A DNA stretch of 64,000 bases from positions 62,001 to 126,000 of the forward strand of contig NZ_JOEI01000014.1 of assembly GCF_000718095.1 (NCBI RefSeq), given 5' to 3'. A program made the translations under genes and the position numbers. Below, in pieces: positions 32,820 to 41,656 of this stretch. The notes beneath the pieces were generated by a model that had not been told where the DNA came from, made no database searches, and worked only from the letters and a program-made list of their open reading frames with translations. Each line of letters starts with the position of its first letter. Position 1 is the stretch's first letter. Origin of the DNA: Streptomyces scopuliridis RB72. GTDB lineage: Bacteria > Actinomycetota > Actinomycetes > Streptomycetales > Streptomycetaceae.

Positions 32820-35800
32820 TCAGAGGGCGGTCCCGTCTGCCGGTTGTGAGGATCGCTCTTCCGTGGGTGTGTCCCGGGTCTCGTGCGTACGTTCCGGGGC
32901 GGTCGCGTGCGGGACCTCCGGACCGGTCTCCTCCAGAGCTTCCGGGGCTTCCGGGGCTTCCGGGGCTTCGGTGAGGAGCCGCTCCAGCTCCGGGCGGCCG
33001 GGAAGGCGGTCGGGGCGGACGACCTCCCCCGTCCGTACATACAGGAACGTGGCCGTGACCGCGTCCGGCGGGAGGCCGTGCTGCTCGGCCCAGGCCAGCC
33101 GGTAGACGGCGAGCTGGAGGGGGTCCGCGGTCCCGGCGCGGCCGGTCTTCCAGTCGACGATCTCGTACGTGAAGGTCTCCGCGCCGGTCACGGGGTCGGT
33201 CCGGGCAGAGCGGTAGACGGCGTCGATACGCCCCCGGATCACCCGGCCCGCGAGGGTGAGCTGGAACGGTTCCTCCACGCGGTACGGCGTGCGCCGGGCG
33301 TACGGCGTGAGCTCGAACGCCTCCTTGAGCGCGGCCAGATCACGTTCGTCCGCGATCTCCGGCTCGTCCTCCTCGCCCCCGGGCAGCTCGTCGGGGCCGA
33401 GCATCGGGAGCGGCAGCTCCTCGAACCGCGACTCCACCCAGGCGTGGAACCGCGTGCCCCGGCGGGCGGCGGCGCGCGGCGGACGCGGCATGGGCCGGGC
33501 CAGCTCCTGGGCGAAGCCGTCGGGGTCGGCGGCGAGCCGCAGCAGCTGGGAGGCGGAGAGCGACGGCGGTACGGGGACCTCGCGGACGGTGGCGCGGGCG
33601 CGGCGCAGCTCACCGGCGAGGGCGTCGAGATCGCGGTCCCAGGAGGCGAGGGTGCGGCTCTCTTCGGGGGTGAGGCGGGGGCGGGCGGCCGGTGTCCCCT
33701 CAGGCTGCCGGGGGCCGGGGACGGCGGCCGGGACGGCGGGGGCGGCGGCCGGGGCGACGGGGGCGGGGCCTTCGGCGGCAGGGGTGGTCGTCCAGTCGTC
33801 CCAGTCGGACAGATCCGCGCCGGACAGGTCGGCGCCGGACAGGTCGGCGTCGAAGGGGTCCTCGTCCATCGACTCGATGTCGAACGGGTCGGCATCGAAG
33901 GGGTCGGCATCGGACGGCTCGGCAAGGTCCGGCCCGTACAGCTCCGGTCCGTACAGCTCCGGTTCGTCGGGCTCATCCAGGTCGGCCGGCTCATCCGGAC
34001 CGGTCGGCTCCGCCGACTCGGCCGATCCGCCTCCCTCGCTCCCCAGCTCCTCCAGATACGTCAGCACCGTGTCCGCCGCCGCGCGCCGACGGGTCAGGGA
34101 CGGCCCGTCCAACGGAAGCGGCCAGGCGTGGGAGACGCCCTCCGTCCGCAGGGCGGGGTTGTCCTCCGACTCCTCCGGTTCGTCCGCCCACGCCTCGATC
34201 TCACCGAAGCCGGCCGCGCAGTGGTCGTACAGCGCGTGCAGGAAATCGGACGGGCCCCTCGGGCGCTTCTGGGTGGGCCCCCACCAGTGGCCCGAACCGA
34301 GCAGCAGCGAGCGCGGGCGGGTGAACGTGACATAGCCGAGGCGCAGTTCCTCGGTGTGCTGGTGCCCCTTCATGGCCTCCTTGAAGGACTTGAGCCCCTT
34401 CGCGTCCCAGGACGTGATCTCCGGCAGTGTCGGCGCGTCACCGCGCAGCGCGTGCGGGAGGACCTTCGGCTGGGACGTCCATGCCTCGCGCGCCTTGCCG
34501 TTGGGGAACTGTCCCGCGACCAGCCCCGGCACGGCGACGACATCCCACTCCAGGCCCTTGGACTTGTGGGCGGTGAGGACCTTCACCGTGTTCTCGCCGC
34601 CGGGCAGCGCGTTGTCCAGGCCCTTCTCGTACTGCGCGGCCGTACGCAGGAACGCCAGGAAGGCCAGCAGCCCGGCCTCGCCGTCGAGCGCGGCGAACGA
34701 CGCGGCTACGTCGAGGAAGTTGCCCAGCGTCTCGCGGCGGCGGGCGGCCAGCGCGTGCGGCGACGCGGAGAGCTCGACCTCAAGGCCGGTCGTGGCCAGA
34801 ACGCGGTGCAGGACGTCCATCAGGGGATCCGCGAGCGAACGGCGCAGCTCGCGCAGTTCGGTGGCGAGCCGGGCGAACCGGACCCGGGCGGCGGCGGAGA
34901 AGGGCAGTCCGTCCTCCGGCGCGCCCGCCGACTCCAGGAAGGTGTCCAGGGCGTCGGCGAGCGAGATCACCTCGGCGGGGTCGGTGCCCTCGACCGCCGC
35001 GGCCAGCCGCGCGTCGGGATCGTCGTCCCCGTCGGCGCCCGTACCCCGGTGGACCAGCAGTCGCGCCCGGCGGCCGAGCAGCGCCAGATCGCGCGGGCCG
35101 ATGCGCCAGCGGGGTCCGGTGAGCAGCCGTACGAGGGAGGCGTTGGCGCCGGGGTCCTGGAGGACCTCGCACATCGCCACGAGGTCGGCCACCTCGGGGA
35201 GATGGAGCAGCCCGGACAGGCCGACGACCTCGACGGGCACGTCGCGGGCCACCAGGGCGCCCTGGATCTCCGGGAAGTCCCCGGCCGTACGGCACAGCAC
35301 GGCGATCTCGGCGGGCTCCTTGCCCGTGCGCACCAGATGGGCGATCGAGTCGGCGAGCCAGTCGATCTCCTCCGCGTGCGTAGGCAGCAGCGCGCAGCGC
35401 ACCCCGCCGTCGCGCTCGGCGCCGGGCGCCGGACGCAGGGCCTCCACGCCCTCGTGCATCGCGCGCAGCGGTTCCGCGAGGCCGTTGGCGAGGTCCAGGA
35501 GACGGCCGCCGCTGCGGCGGTTCTCACTGAGCGAGAAGCGGGCGGCCGGGCGGCCGTCGGCGTACGGGAAGTGGGCCGGGAAGTCGTCCAGGTTGGCGAC
35601 GGAGGCACCGCGCCAGCCGTAGATCGCCTGGCAGGGGTCGCCGACCGCGGTGACCGCGTGTCCCGTACCGCCGCCGAAGAGCCCGGAGAGCAGGAGCCGC
35701 TGCGCGACCGACGTGTCCTGGTACTCGTCGAGCAGGACGACCCGGAACTCGTCCCGGAGGAGGGCGCCGACCTCGGGTCTGGTGGTGGCGAGCTGGGCGG

Positions 35801-36539
35801 AGAGTGCGATCTGGTCGCCGAAGTCGAGGAGATCGCGGGAGCTCTTGGCGGCGCGGTAGCGCCCGACGAGTTCGAGCAGTTCACTGCGGGCGACGGCGGT
35901 CTCCGGGACCTTGCGCAGCTCGGCGTTGCTGAGCCTCGCGCCCTCCAGGGCGCGCAGCAGGTCGGTGTCGTACGCACTGAGCCGCGCGGGCCCGACAAGA
36001 TGCTCGGCCAGTTCGGCGTCGAGTGCGAGCAGATCGCTGACCAGCGCGGGGAGCGTCTTGGTCAGGGCGGGATACGGTCCCGGCGCGTCCCGCAGCACGC
36101 GCGCGGCGAGCTGGAAGCGGGTGGCGTCCGCGAGCAGCCGGGCGGTCGGCTCCAGACCGATCCGCAGACCGTGGTCGGTGAGCAGCCGGCCCGCGAAGGC
36201 GTGGTACGTGGAGATGCTGGGCTCGCCCGGCGAGTGCTCGGGGTCGATGGCGTCGGGGTCGGTGACTCCGGCCCGTACGAGCGCCTTGCGCACCCGCTCG
36301 GCCAGCTCGCCCGCGGCCTTGTTGGTGAACGTCAGCCCGAGGACCTGCTCGGGGGCGACCTGTCCGCTGCCCACCAGCCACACCACCCGGGCGGCCATCA
36401 CGGTCGTCTTCCCGGAACCGGCCCCGGCCACGATGACCTGCGGGGCGGGCGGCGCGGTGATGCAGGCCGTCTGCTCCGGGGTGAAGGGGATCCCGAGAAG
36501 CTCCTTGAGCTGCTCGGGATCGGTGAGATGTACGGACAC
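32820..36539 (-). CDS. adnB: Helicase-nuclease subunit AdnB-like (UvrD/RecB type)
   Basis: A 1239-residue protein with an SF1A helicase motor and a C-terminal RecB-type nuclease. Walker A is VAGAGSGKTTVMAARV near residue 32, motif II is LLDEYQDTSVAQR near 265, and TAHKSKGLEWDVVAVPG and LGYVTFTRPRSLLLG follow. Nuclease: GTRFHAWVE (His), then EIVDWKTGRAG (Asp-Lys) and LQLAVYRLAW. Between the motor and nuclease is an acidic low-complexity linker of about 100 residues with repeated ELYGP, DPFDA and ADLSG blocks. With the adnA-like gene it would form the actinobacterial end-resection enzyme. Start GTG 36539 (VSVHLTDPEQLKELLG) is favoured: TAGCCT lies seven bases upstream. GTG 36560 is the alternative. 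Confidence 0.88.
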   Translation of the reverse strand: MSVHLTDPEQLKELLGIPFTPEQTACITAPPAPQVIVAGAGSGKTTVMAARVVWLVGSGQVAPEQVLGLTFTNKAAGELAERVRKALVRAGVTDPDAIDPEHSPGEPSISTYHAFAGRLLTDHGLRIGLEPTARLLADATRFQLAARVLRDAPGPYPALTKTLPALVSDLLALDAELAEHLVGPARLSAYDTDLLRALEGARLSNAELRKVPETAVARSELLELVGRYRAAKSSRDLLDFGDQIALSAQLATTRPEVGALLRDEFRVVLLDEYQDTSVAQRLLLSGLFGGGTGHAVTAVGDPCQAIYGWRGASVANLDDFPAHFPYADGRPAARFSLSENRRSGGRLLDLANGLAEPLRAMHEGVEALRPAPGAERDGGVRCALLPTHAEEIDWLADSIAHLVRTGKEPAEIAVLCRTAGDFPEIQGALVARDVPVEVVGLSGLLHLPEVADLVAMCEVLQDPGANASLVRLLTGPRWRIGPRDLALLGRRARLLVHRGTGADGDDDPDARLAAAVEGTDPAEVISLADALDTFLESAGAPEDGLPFSAAARVRFARLATELRELRRSLADPLMDVLHRVLATTGLEVELSASPHALAARRRETLGNFLDVAASFAALDGEAGLLAFLAFLRTAAQYEKGLDNALPGGENTVKVLTAHKSKGLEWDVVAVPGLVAGQFPNGKAREAWTSQPKVLPHALRGDAPTLPEITSWDAKGLKSFKEAMKGHQHTEELRLGYVTFTRPRSLLLGSGHWWGPTQKRPRGPSDFLHALYDHCAAGFGEIEAWADEPEESEDNPALRTEGVSHAWPLPLDGPSLTRRRAAADTVLTYLEELGSEGGGSAESAEPTGPDEPADLDEPDEPELYGPELYGPDLAEPSDADPFDADPFDIESMDEDPFDADLSGADLSGADLSDWDDWTTTPAAEGPAPVAPAAAPAVPAAVPGPRQPEGTPAARPRLTPEESRTLASWDRDLDALAGELRRARATVREVPVPPSLSASQLLRLAADPDGFAQELARPMPRPPRAAARRGTRFHAWVESRFEELPLPMLGPDELPGGEEDEPEIADERDLAALKEAFELTPYARRTPYRVEEPFQLTLAGRVIRGRIDAVYRSARTDPVTGAETFTYEIVDWKTGRAGTADPLQLAVYRLAWAEQHGLPPDAVTATFLYVRTGEVVRPDRLPGRPELERLLTEAPEAPEAPEALEETGPEVPHATAPERTHETRDTPTEERSSQPADGTAL
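33800..33970. repeat. In-frame low-complexity repeats in the adnB linker
   Basis: Short direct repeats with a 15-bp period such as GACAGGTCGGCGCCG, TCGAACGGGTCGGCA-type and CCGTACAGCTCCGGT blocks. They encode acidic pentapeptide-like repeats between the helicase and nuclease domains. Boundaries are approximate. Confidence 0.75.
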
Positions 36540-36546
36540 CTCAGGG

Positions 36547-36552
36547 AGGCTA
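36547..36552 (-). promoter_or_regulatory. -10-like TAGCCT of adnB (leaderless)
   Basis: TAGCCT on the minus strand is followed by seven bases and the GTG at 36539. It would let adnB be transcribed apart from adnA and the toxin-antitoxin pair. Confidence 0.35.
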
Positions 36553-36598
36553 TCCGGCACTACTGACAGTGGGCTGGGGTGGCCTCGCGGGCGCGGCC

Positions 36599-36850
36599 TC
36601 AGGTGACGCGGCCGACCATTATGACGAGGACGCTGATGGTCTCGCCGTCCACCTCGTAGAGCACGCGCCAGTCACCGACCGGCAGCCGCCAGTAGCCTGA
36701 GGAGCCCATCTGCCGGGCAGCGTCAGGACACGGGTCGTCCGCCAGGGCACGTACCGCTACCACGCAGTTCTTCGCGCCAATGGGGTCGATCTGCTGTAAT
36801 CGGCGGTATTCAGTCGTGGCCTGGTGCTCCCACACCATGGTGTACGTCAT
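36599..36850 (-). CDS. RelE/ParE-family toxin
   Basis: An 83-residue protein with the RelE fold pattern: VWEHQATTEYRRL at the N-terminus, VRALADDPCPDAARQM, then WRLPVGDWRVLYEVDGETISVLVIMVGRV (~residues 54-82), the strand pair with the active-site Arg. RelE-type toxins cut mRNA on the ribosome; ParE-type ones act on gyrase. The sequence favours RelE. Its ATG overlaps the antitoxin stop by 4 bp (ATGA), the standard antitoxin-first arrangement. It is followed by adnB 59 bp further on. Confidence 0.9.
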   Translation of the reverse strand: MTYTMVWEHQATTEYRRLQQIDPIGAKNCVVAVRALADDPCPDAARQMGSSGYWRLPVGDWRVLYEVDGETISVLVIMVGRVT

Positions 36851-37122
36851 GACGCCACTGCCTGGGCGTCTTCTGCTTCCAGCTGGGCCATGAACTCGTC
36901 ATGCGTAATCCTTGGCCCGGTAGGCGCGGCCTTGCGCGCCTCGATTTCAGCGATATCGGCCTCGTCGCGGATGCGACGCAGCTCTTCCAGTTCCTCTATC
37001 GACACCAGGGCAGCCGCAGGCCGGCCGTATTCGCTGATCACGATCTCCGCGTGGCCGTACCGCACTCGGGCGACGAGTTGCCCGAGCTGATTGCGGGCTT
37101 CGACAAGGGGATATGTCTCCAT
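36847..37122 (-). CDS. Phd/YefM-family antitoxin
   Basis: A 91-residue antitoxin. The N-terminal DNA-binding part has the family pattern PLVEARNQLGQLVARVRYG and EIVISEYGRPAAALVS (residues ~5-41). The acidic C-terminal helix (RITHDEFMAQLEAEDAQ) wraps the toxin. Such antitoxins repress their own promoter, usually through a palindrome; I see no clear one in the 93-bp gap to adnA. ATG 37122. Codon use is less GC3-biased than in the flanking helicase genes, which fits later arrival. Confidence 0.88.
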   Translation of the reverse strand: METYPLVEARNQLGQLVARVRYGHAEIVISEYGRPAAALVSIEELEELRRIRDEADIAEIEARKAAPTGPRITHDEFMAQLEAEDAQAVAS

Positions 37123-37215
37123 GCGGAAACCGTACAGACCGGCAGGTGTGCCCGACCCCAGAACGGGCAGACCTCAGAGATATTCGCCCATACGAGTTAG
37201 TTTGCCACCTTATCC

Positions 37216-40200
37216 TCATTCCACGACTTGCTGCCCCTCCGGCTGCGCGCTGCACGACGCGCGGAACGCGCAGTGGCCGCAGTGCTGGCCGGTCGTGGGG
37301 GTGAAGCGTTCGTCGAGTACGCGGCCGGCCGCCGTCGTCAGGAGTTCACCGACCCACTCCCCCGCCAGCGGCTCCTGGGCCTGGATCTTGGGGAGTTCCT
37401 CGCCGCCCTCCTTCTTCGGCGCGGCCTGGCGCAGTTGTACGAGTTCCGCGCCGCCGGGCTCCGGGCGGCGGCCGTCGAAGATCTCGTCCAGCGCGCCTTC
37501 GCGTACCGCCAGCTGATAGACGGCGAGCTGGGGGTGGTGGGCGACCTCGTCCTTCGTCGGGGCCTGCTTCCCGGTCTTGAAGTCGACGACATAGGCGCGG
37601 CCTTCCGCGTCCTTCTCGACGCGGTCCATGGAGCCCCGGATGCGTACCTCGTACGCGCCCGCTTCGAGGGTGACGTCGAATCCGTGCTCCGTGGCGGCGG
37701 GCGTACGGCCGCGGTCCATGACATGCCAGCGCAGGAAGCGTTCGAGCGCGATCCTCGCCTGCGTCTTCTCCTGCTGGGACTTCCAGGGGGCGTCGAAGGC
37801 GAGCGCGTCCCATACGGAGTCCAGCCGCTCCATGAGGACGTCGAGATCGGCGGGGGTACGGCCGGAGGCCACCTCGTCGGCCAGCACATGGACGACGTTG
37901 CCGAACCCCTGGGCGGCGGTGGCGGGCGCGTCCGCCTTCACCTCGCGTCCCAGGAACCACTGGAGCGCGCAGGTGTTCGCCAGTTGGTCGAGGGCGCTTC
38001 CGGAGAGCGCGAGGGGCTGGTCCCGGTCGCGCAGCGGGACCGTGCTGTGGGTCGGCTCGTACAGGCCCCACCAGCGGTGCGGATGCGCGGCCGGGACGAG
38101 CGCCTGGCCGTCCTCGTCGCTGAGCGCCGCGAGCCGGGCGAGACGGCGGGCGGCGGCGTCACGGAGCGCCGGGGACGCCTCCGGGTCGACCGTGGTGGCG
38201 CGGAGTTCGGCGACGAGCGCGGCGACGGCGAGCGGGCGGCGGGGGCGGCCGGTGATGTCCCTGGGCTCCACGCCGAGTTCGGTGAGGAAGCGCGAGGGCT
38301 GGTCACCGTCGTCGGCCGGCGCCTTGACGGCGGTCACGACCAGCCGGTCGCGGGCGCGGGTCGCGGCCACGTAGAACAGCCTGCGCTCCTCCGTGAGCAG
38401 CGCGCCGGGGGAAAGGGGCTCGGCCAGTCCGTCGCGGCCGATCCTGTCCGCCTCCAGGAGGGAGCCGCGCCGCCGCAGGTCGGGCCAGAGCCCCTCCTGC
38501 ACGCCGGCGATGACGACGAGGCGCCATTCGAGCCCCTTCGAGCGGTGTGCCGTCATCAGCCGTACCGCGTCGGGGCGTACGGCCCTGCGGCTGAGCGTGT
38601 CGGCGGCGATGTCCTGGGCGTCGAGCTCCTCCAGGAAGTTCAGCGCGCCCCGGCCGCCGGTGCGCTCCTCCGCGCGCGCGGCGGCGTCGAAGAGGGCGCA
38701 CACGGCGTCGAGATCACGGTCGGCGTTACGGCCGCCCGCGCCGCCGCGCAGCGCGGAGCGTTCGAGCCGCCCCGGCCAGGGGGTGCCGTCCCACAGCTCC
38801 CAGAGCGCCTCCTCGGCGGTGCCGCCGCCTTCGAGCAGCTCTCGCGCCTTGCGCAGCAGCGCGCCGAGCCGCTGTGCGCCACGGGCGTACGCGGGGTCGT
38901 GCGCCACCATCCGCTCGGGCTCGGCGAGCGCCCGCGCGAGCAGCGCGTCCGACGCGGCGGGCACCCGGTTCCCGCCGGCGCGCTCCTCGTCGCGCAGCGC
39001 CCTCCCGAGCCGGCGCAGATCGGCGGCGTCCATCCCGCCGAGGGGCGAGGTGAGGAGAGTGAGAGCCGTCTCGACATCGAGCCAGGAGGTGACGGGGGCG
39101 GCGGGCTCGGCGGAGGCGGGCTCGGCGGAGGCGGGCTCGGCGGAGGCGGGCTCGGCCGGAGGCTGGTCGTCGTCAGGCGCGGCGCCCTCCCCTCGTACGT
39201 CCTCCCCTCGTACGCCCACCCCTCGTACGTCCTCGCCTCGTACGTCCTCCCCTCGTAGGTCCTCGCCCTCCGCGCCCCGCGACGGACGGCCTATCGCCGC
39301 CTCCGCCACCGCTCGCAGCGCCGTCAGCAGCGGCGCCACCGCCGGTTCATGGCGCAGGGGAAGATCGTCGCCGTCGATCTCCAGGGGCACGCCCGCCGAG
39401 GTCAGGGCGCGCCGGATCGACGGGATCGTACGGCCGCCCGCGCGCACCAGCACCGCCATGTCGCGCCACGGAACGCCGTCCTCCAGATGCGCGCGGCGCA
39501 GGATGTCCGCGATGTTGTCCAGTTCGGTCGACGGCGTCGGGAACGTGTACGTCTCGACCCTGCCGCCCGTGCGCACCGCCGCCGGCTCGCGGTGCGTCCG
39601 TACCTTCTCGGCGGGCAGCCGGGGAAGCGGCATACGGCGGGTCAGCAGCCGGGTCGCCGCCAGCAGTCGATCACCGGAGCGCCGGGAGGTGGTGAGGACC
39701 TCCACCGGTGCCGGGCGGCCGTCCGGGCGCGGGAAGGCGTACGGGAAGTCGAGGATGCCGTTCACATCGGCGCCCCGGAAGGCGTAGATCGACTGGTCCG
39801 GATCGCCGAAGGCGACCAGCGTGCGCCCCCGGCCCGCCAGCGCGCGCAACAGCCGGACCTGCGCCGGGTCGGTGTCCTGGTACTCGTCGACGAACACCGC
39901 GTCGTACCGCTCCATCAGCCGCGCCCCGACCTCCGGGCGGCCCGCGAGGAGCACCGCGCGGTGGACCAGCTCCGCGTAGTCGAGCACCCCCTGCATATCC
40001 AGGTTGTCCAGATATTCGGCGAGGAAGGCCGCGGCTGCCGACCAGTCGGGACGGCCCGTGCGCCGCGCGAACACGGCCAGCGCGTCGGGGCCGAGGCCCA
40101 GTTCCCGGCTGCGGGCGAGCACGGCCCGTACCTCGTCGGCGAAGCCGCGCGTGGTGAGACATGCCCGCAGTTCGTCCGGCCACCGGACGCGCCCGCGCCC

Positions 40201-40686
40201 CGCGCGCTCCAGATCGAGCTGGCCCGCGAGGAGATCGCGTACGGCGACGTCCTGTTCGGGGCCGGAGAGCAGCCGTAGAGGTTCGGTGAAGAGTTCGGCC
40301 TCCTGATGGGCGCGGATCAGGGCGTAGCAGAAGGAGTGGAACGTGGTCGCCTGCGGGGCGCGCCGGCCGCCGAGCCGGACCGCCATCCGGTCGCGCAGCT
40401 CCACGGCGGCCTTGCGGCTGAAGGTCAGCACCAGGATCCGTTCGGGGTCGGCGCCCCGGCCGACCCGCGCGGCGACCGACTCCACCAGCGTCGTGGTCTT
40501 GCCCGTACCGGGACCGGCGAGCACAAGCAACGGTCCGGTCTCATGGTCAACCACCCCGCGCTGCGCTGCGTCCAGCCAAGGAGGGTCCACCGGGACCGGC
40601 GGGGTACGCACCAGTCGGTACGCGCCCGGAGTCCGCTGCCGTACCCGACGGTGCGGGGTACGCCCGGTGGAAGAGGAGGAGCTCAC
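37216..40686 (-). CDS. adnA: Helicase-nuclease subunit AdnA-like (UvrD/RecB type)
   Basis: A 1156-residue protein. Walker A is LAGPGTGKTTTLVES near residue 58, motif II is FVDEYQDTDPAQVR near 265, and LMTAHRSKGLEWRLVVIAG and LFYVAATRARDRLVV follow. The C-terminal nuclease carries YVVDFKTGKQAP and PQLAVYQLAV. Four Cys frame that domain (NTCALQWF, then CGHCAFRASC at the end), the pattern of an iron-sulfur cluster as in AddB/AdnA-type nucleases. A linker near residues 475-530 holds repeats (RGEDV, AEPAS). Assigned AdnA because it is transcribed first and has the Fe-S Cys; the A/B naming is by analogy to mycobacteria. GTG start at 40686. Confidence 0.87.
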   Translation of the reverse strand: MSSSSSTGRTPHRRVRQRTPGAYRLVRTPPVPVDPPWLDAAQRGVVDHETGPLLVLAGPGTGKTTTLVESVAARVGRGADPERILVLTFSRKAAVELRDRMAVRLGGRRAPQATTFHSFCYALIRAHQEAELFTEPLRLLSGPEQDVAVRDLLAGQLDLERAGRGRVRWPDELRACLTTRGFADEVRAVLARSRELGLGPDALAVFARRTGRPDWSAAAAFLAEYLDNLDMQGVLDYAELVHRAVLLAGRPEVGARLMERYDAVFVDEYQDTDPAQVRLLRALAGRGRTLVAFGDPDQSIYAFRGADVNGILDFPYAFPRPDGRPAPVEVLTTSRRSGDRLLAATRLLTRRMPLPRLPAEKVRTHREPAAVRTGGRVETYTFPTPSTELDNIADILRRAHLEDGVPWRDMAVLVRAGGRTIPSIRRALTSAGVPLEIDGDDLPLRHEPAVAPLLTALRAVAEAAIGRPSRGAEGEDLRGEDVRGEDVRGVGVRGEDVRGEGAAPDDDQPPAEPASAEPASAEPASAEPAAPVTSWLDVETALTLLTSPLGGMDAADLRRLGRALRDEERAGGNRVPAASDALLARALAEPERMVAHDPAYARGAQRLGALLRKARELLEGGGTAEEALWELWDGTPWPGRLERSALRGGAGGRNADRDLDAVCALFDAAARAEERTGGRGALNFLEELDAQDIAADTLSRRAVRPDAVRLMTAHRSKGLEWRLVVIAGVQEGLWPDLRRRGSLLEADRIGRDGLAEPLSPGALLTEERRLFYVAATRARDRLVVTAVKAPADDGDQPSRFLTELGVEPRDITGRPRRPLAVAALVAELRATTVDPEASPALRDAAARRLARLAALSDEDGQALVPAAHPHRWWGLYEPTHSTVPLRDRDQPLALSGSALDQLANTCALQWFLGREVKADAPATAAQGFGNVVHVLADEVASGRTPADLDVLMERLDSVWDALAFDAPWKSQQEKTQARIALERFLRWHVMDRGRTPAATEHGFDVTLEAGAYEVRIRGSMDRVEKDAEGRAYVVDFKTGKQAPTKDEVAHHPQLAVYQLAVREGALDEIFDGRRPEPGGAELVQLRQAAPKKEGGEELPKIQAQEPLAGEWVGELLTTAAGRVLDERFTPTTGQHCGHCAFRASCSAQPEGQQVVE
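39103..39265. repeat. 15-bp in-frame repeats in the adnA linker
   Basis: Three exact copies of GGGCTCGGCGGAGGC (39103-39147) encode AEPAS blocks. Five variants of CCTCGTACGTCCTCC (39191-39265) encode RGEDV-type blocks. Both arrays keep the reading frame. Confidence 0.92.
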
Positions 40687-40730
40687 GTGGTTCGCCGGTC
40701 CTGGAGAAGGTGCTGGTGGTGACGGTGCCG

Positions 40731-40790
40731 GGGGCGCTGACGGTGGCCCGTGCCCCGGCCGGGGCGCTGACGGTGGCCCGTGCCCCGGCC
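40731..40790. repeat. Exact 30-bp tandem duplication upstream of adnA
   Basis: The sequence 40731-40760 (beginning GGGGCGCTGACGGTGGCCCG) is repeated without change at 40761-40790, and the first six bases recur again. It lies 45-105 bp upstream of the adnA GTG, in the 284-bp spacer between adnA and the alkyltransferase-like gene, which contains no other gene. Confidence 0.95.
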
Positions 40791-40970
40791 GGGGCGCGGG
40801 TGGCGCGTGCCGGTGACGCTACGCCGTCGGGCGACCGGGACGCATACGCTCCGCTCCGCCCGCGGCGACGGGCTCGGCGGCGGGCCCCGCGACGCGCTCC
40901 GCTCCGTCGTCCTTACGGGCAGCCGCGGGGGCGGCGCACCACCCGTCGCACGCCCGAATGGCGGAAGCTG

Positions 40971-41408
40971 TCATCTGTGAGCCACCTCGTCCTCGCCCGC
41001 GTCCGCGCCGTCCCATCGCGCCCGCTTCATGTCCAGGCGCGGCACATGCCCCTCCGCGCTCCGCGCCGCCTCGCGCAGGGGCGTGCCCTCCTCGCGGTAG
41101 TGGTCCAGCGCGCTCAGTTCGTGTCCCGGCAGCAGCACACCGTCGGACCTGACCACGCGCCACCACGGCACGGCGCCGCCGTAGAGCGCCATGGCCCGGC
41201 CGACCTGGCGCGGTCCGCCCTCGCCGAGCCACTCCGCGATATCGCCGTAGGTCATGACCCTGCCGGGCGGGATCAGCTCGGCCACGTCCAGCACGCGCTC
41301 CGCGTAATCGGGCAGCCGCGCCACCTCGTCGGCCGCGTCCGCCGCCTCATCGGCGGTCGTGTCGGCGGCCGCGTGGGCGGTCGGCTTCCGGGACTCCTCG
41401 CTCCTCAT
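40971..41408 (-). CDS. Alkyltransferase-like protein (ATL)
   Basis: MGMT-fold protein of ~145 residues with the DNA-binding part VMTYGDIAEWLGEGGPRQVGRAMALYGG. The active-site PCHR of MGMT is replaced by PWWR (GAVPWWRVVRSDG), so it cannot accept alkyl groups. ATL proteins bind O6-alkylguanine and channel it to nucleotide excision repair. The N-terminal ~35 residues are Ala/Asp-rich. Start ATG 41408 has AGGA eight bases upstream; ATG 41417 is an alternative. Adjacent to adnA, uvrD2 and related genes in a repair-rich block, although it has its own transcription unit. Confidence 0.9.
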   Translation of the reverse strand: MRSEESRKPTAHAAADTTADEAADAADEVARLPDYAERVLDVAELIPPGRVMTYGDIAEWLGEGGPRQVGRAMALYGGAVPWWRVVRSDGVLLPGHELSALDHYREEGTPLREAARSAEGHVPRLDMKRARWDGADAGEDEVAHR

Positions 41409-41656
41409 CCGGTCCATCCTGCCGCACCCCACCGACAGCCCCGCCCGTCCCGGCGGCCCGGCCACGACCGCGCATCGGAGCGTGTACGCGCGGTCACCGT
41501 ATGTACGTACGCACACAAAGGGACGTATCTCGCGCGCCCGAGGTCCCCGCAATGCACCCTGATGCCCCCGTCTGTCGGCTGCTCGTGCCACCATCATCCG
41601 GGCGGTGACTGGTGATACGAGATCAAGAAGAGACGGATTCGACGGAGGAGCGGGAC

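Noticed and set aside
36599..37122. Toxin-antitoxin pair as part of a larger mobile element
   Set aside because: No integrase, transposase, flanking direct repeats or tRNA junction is present at either side.
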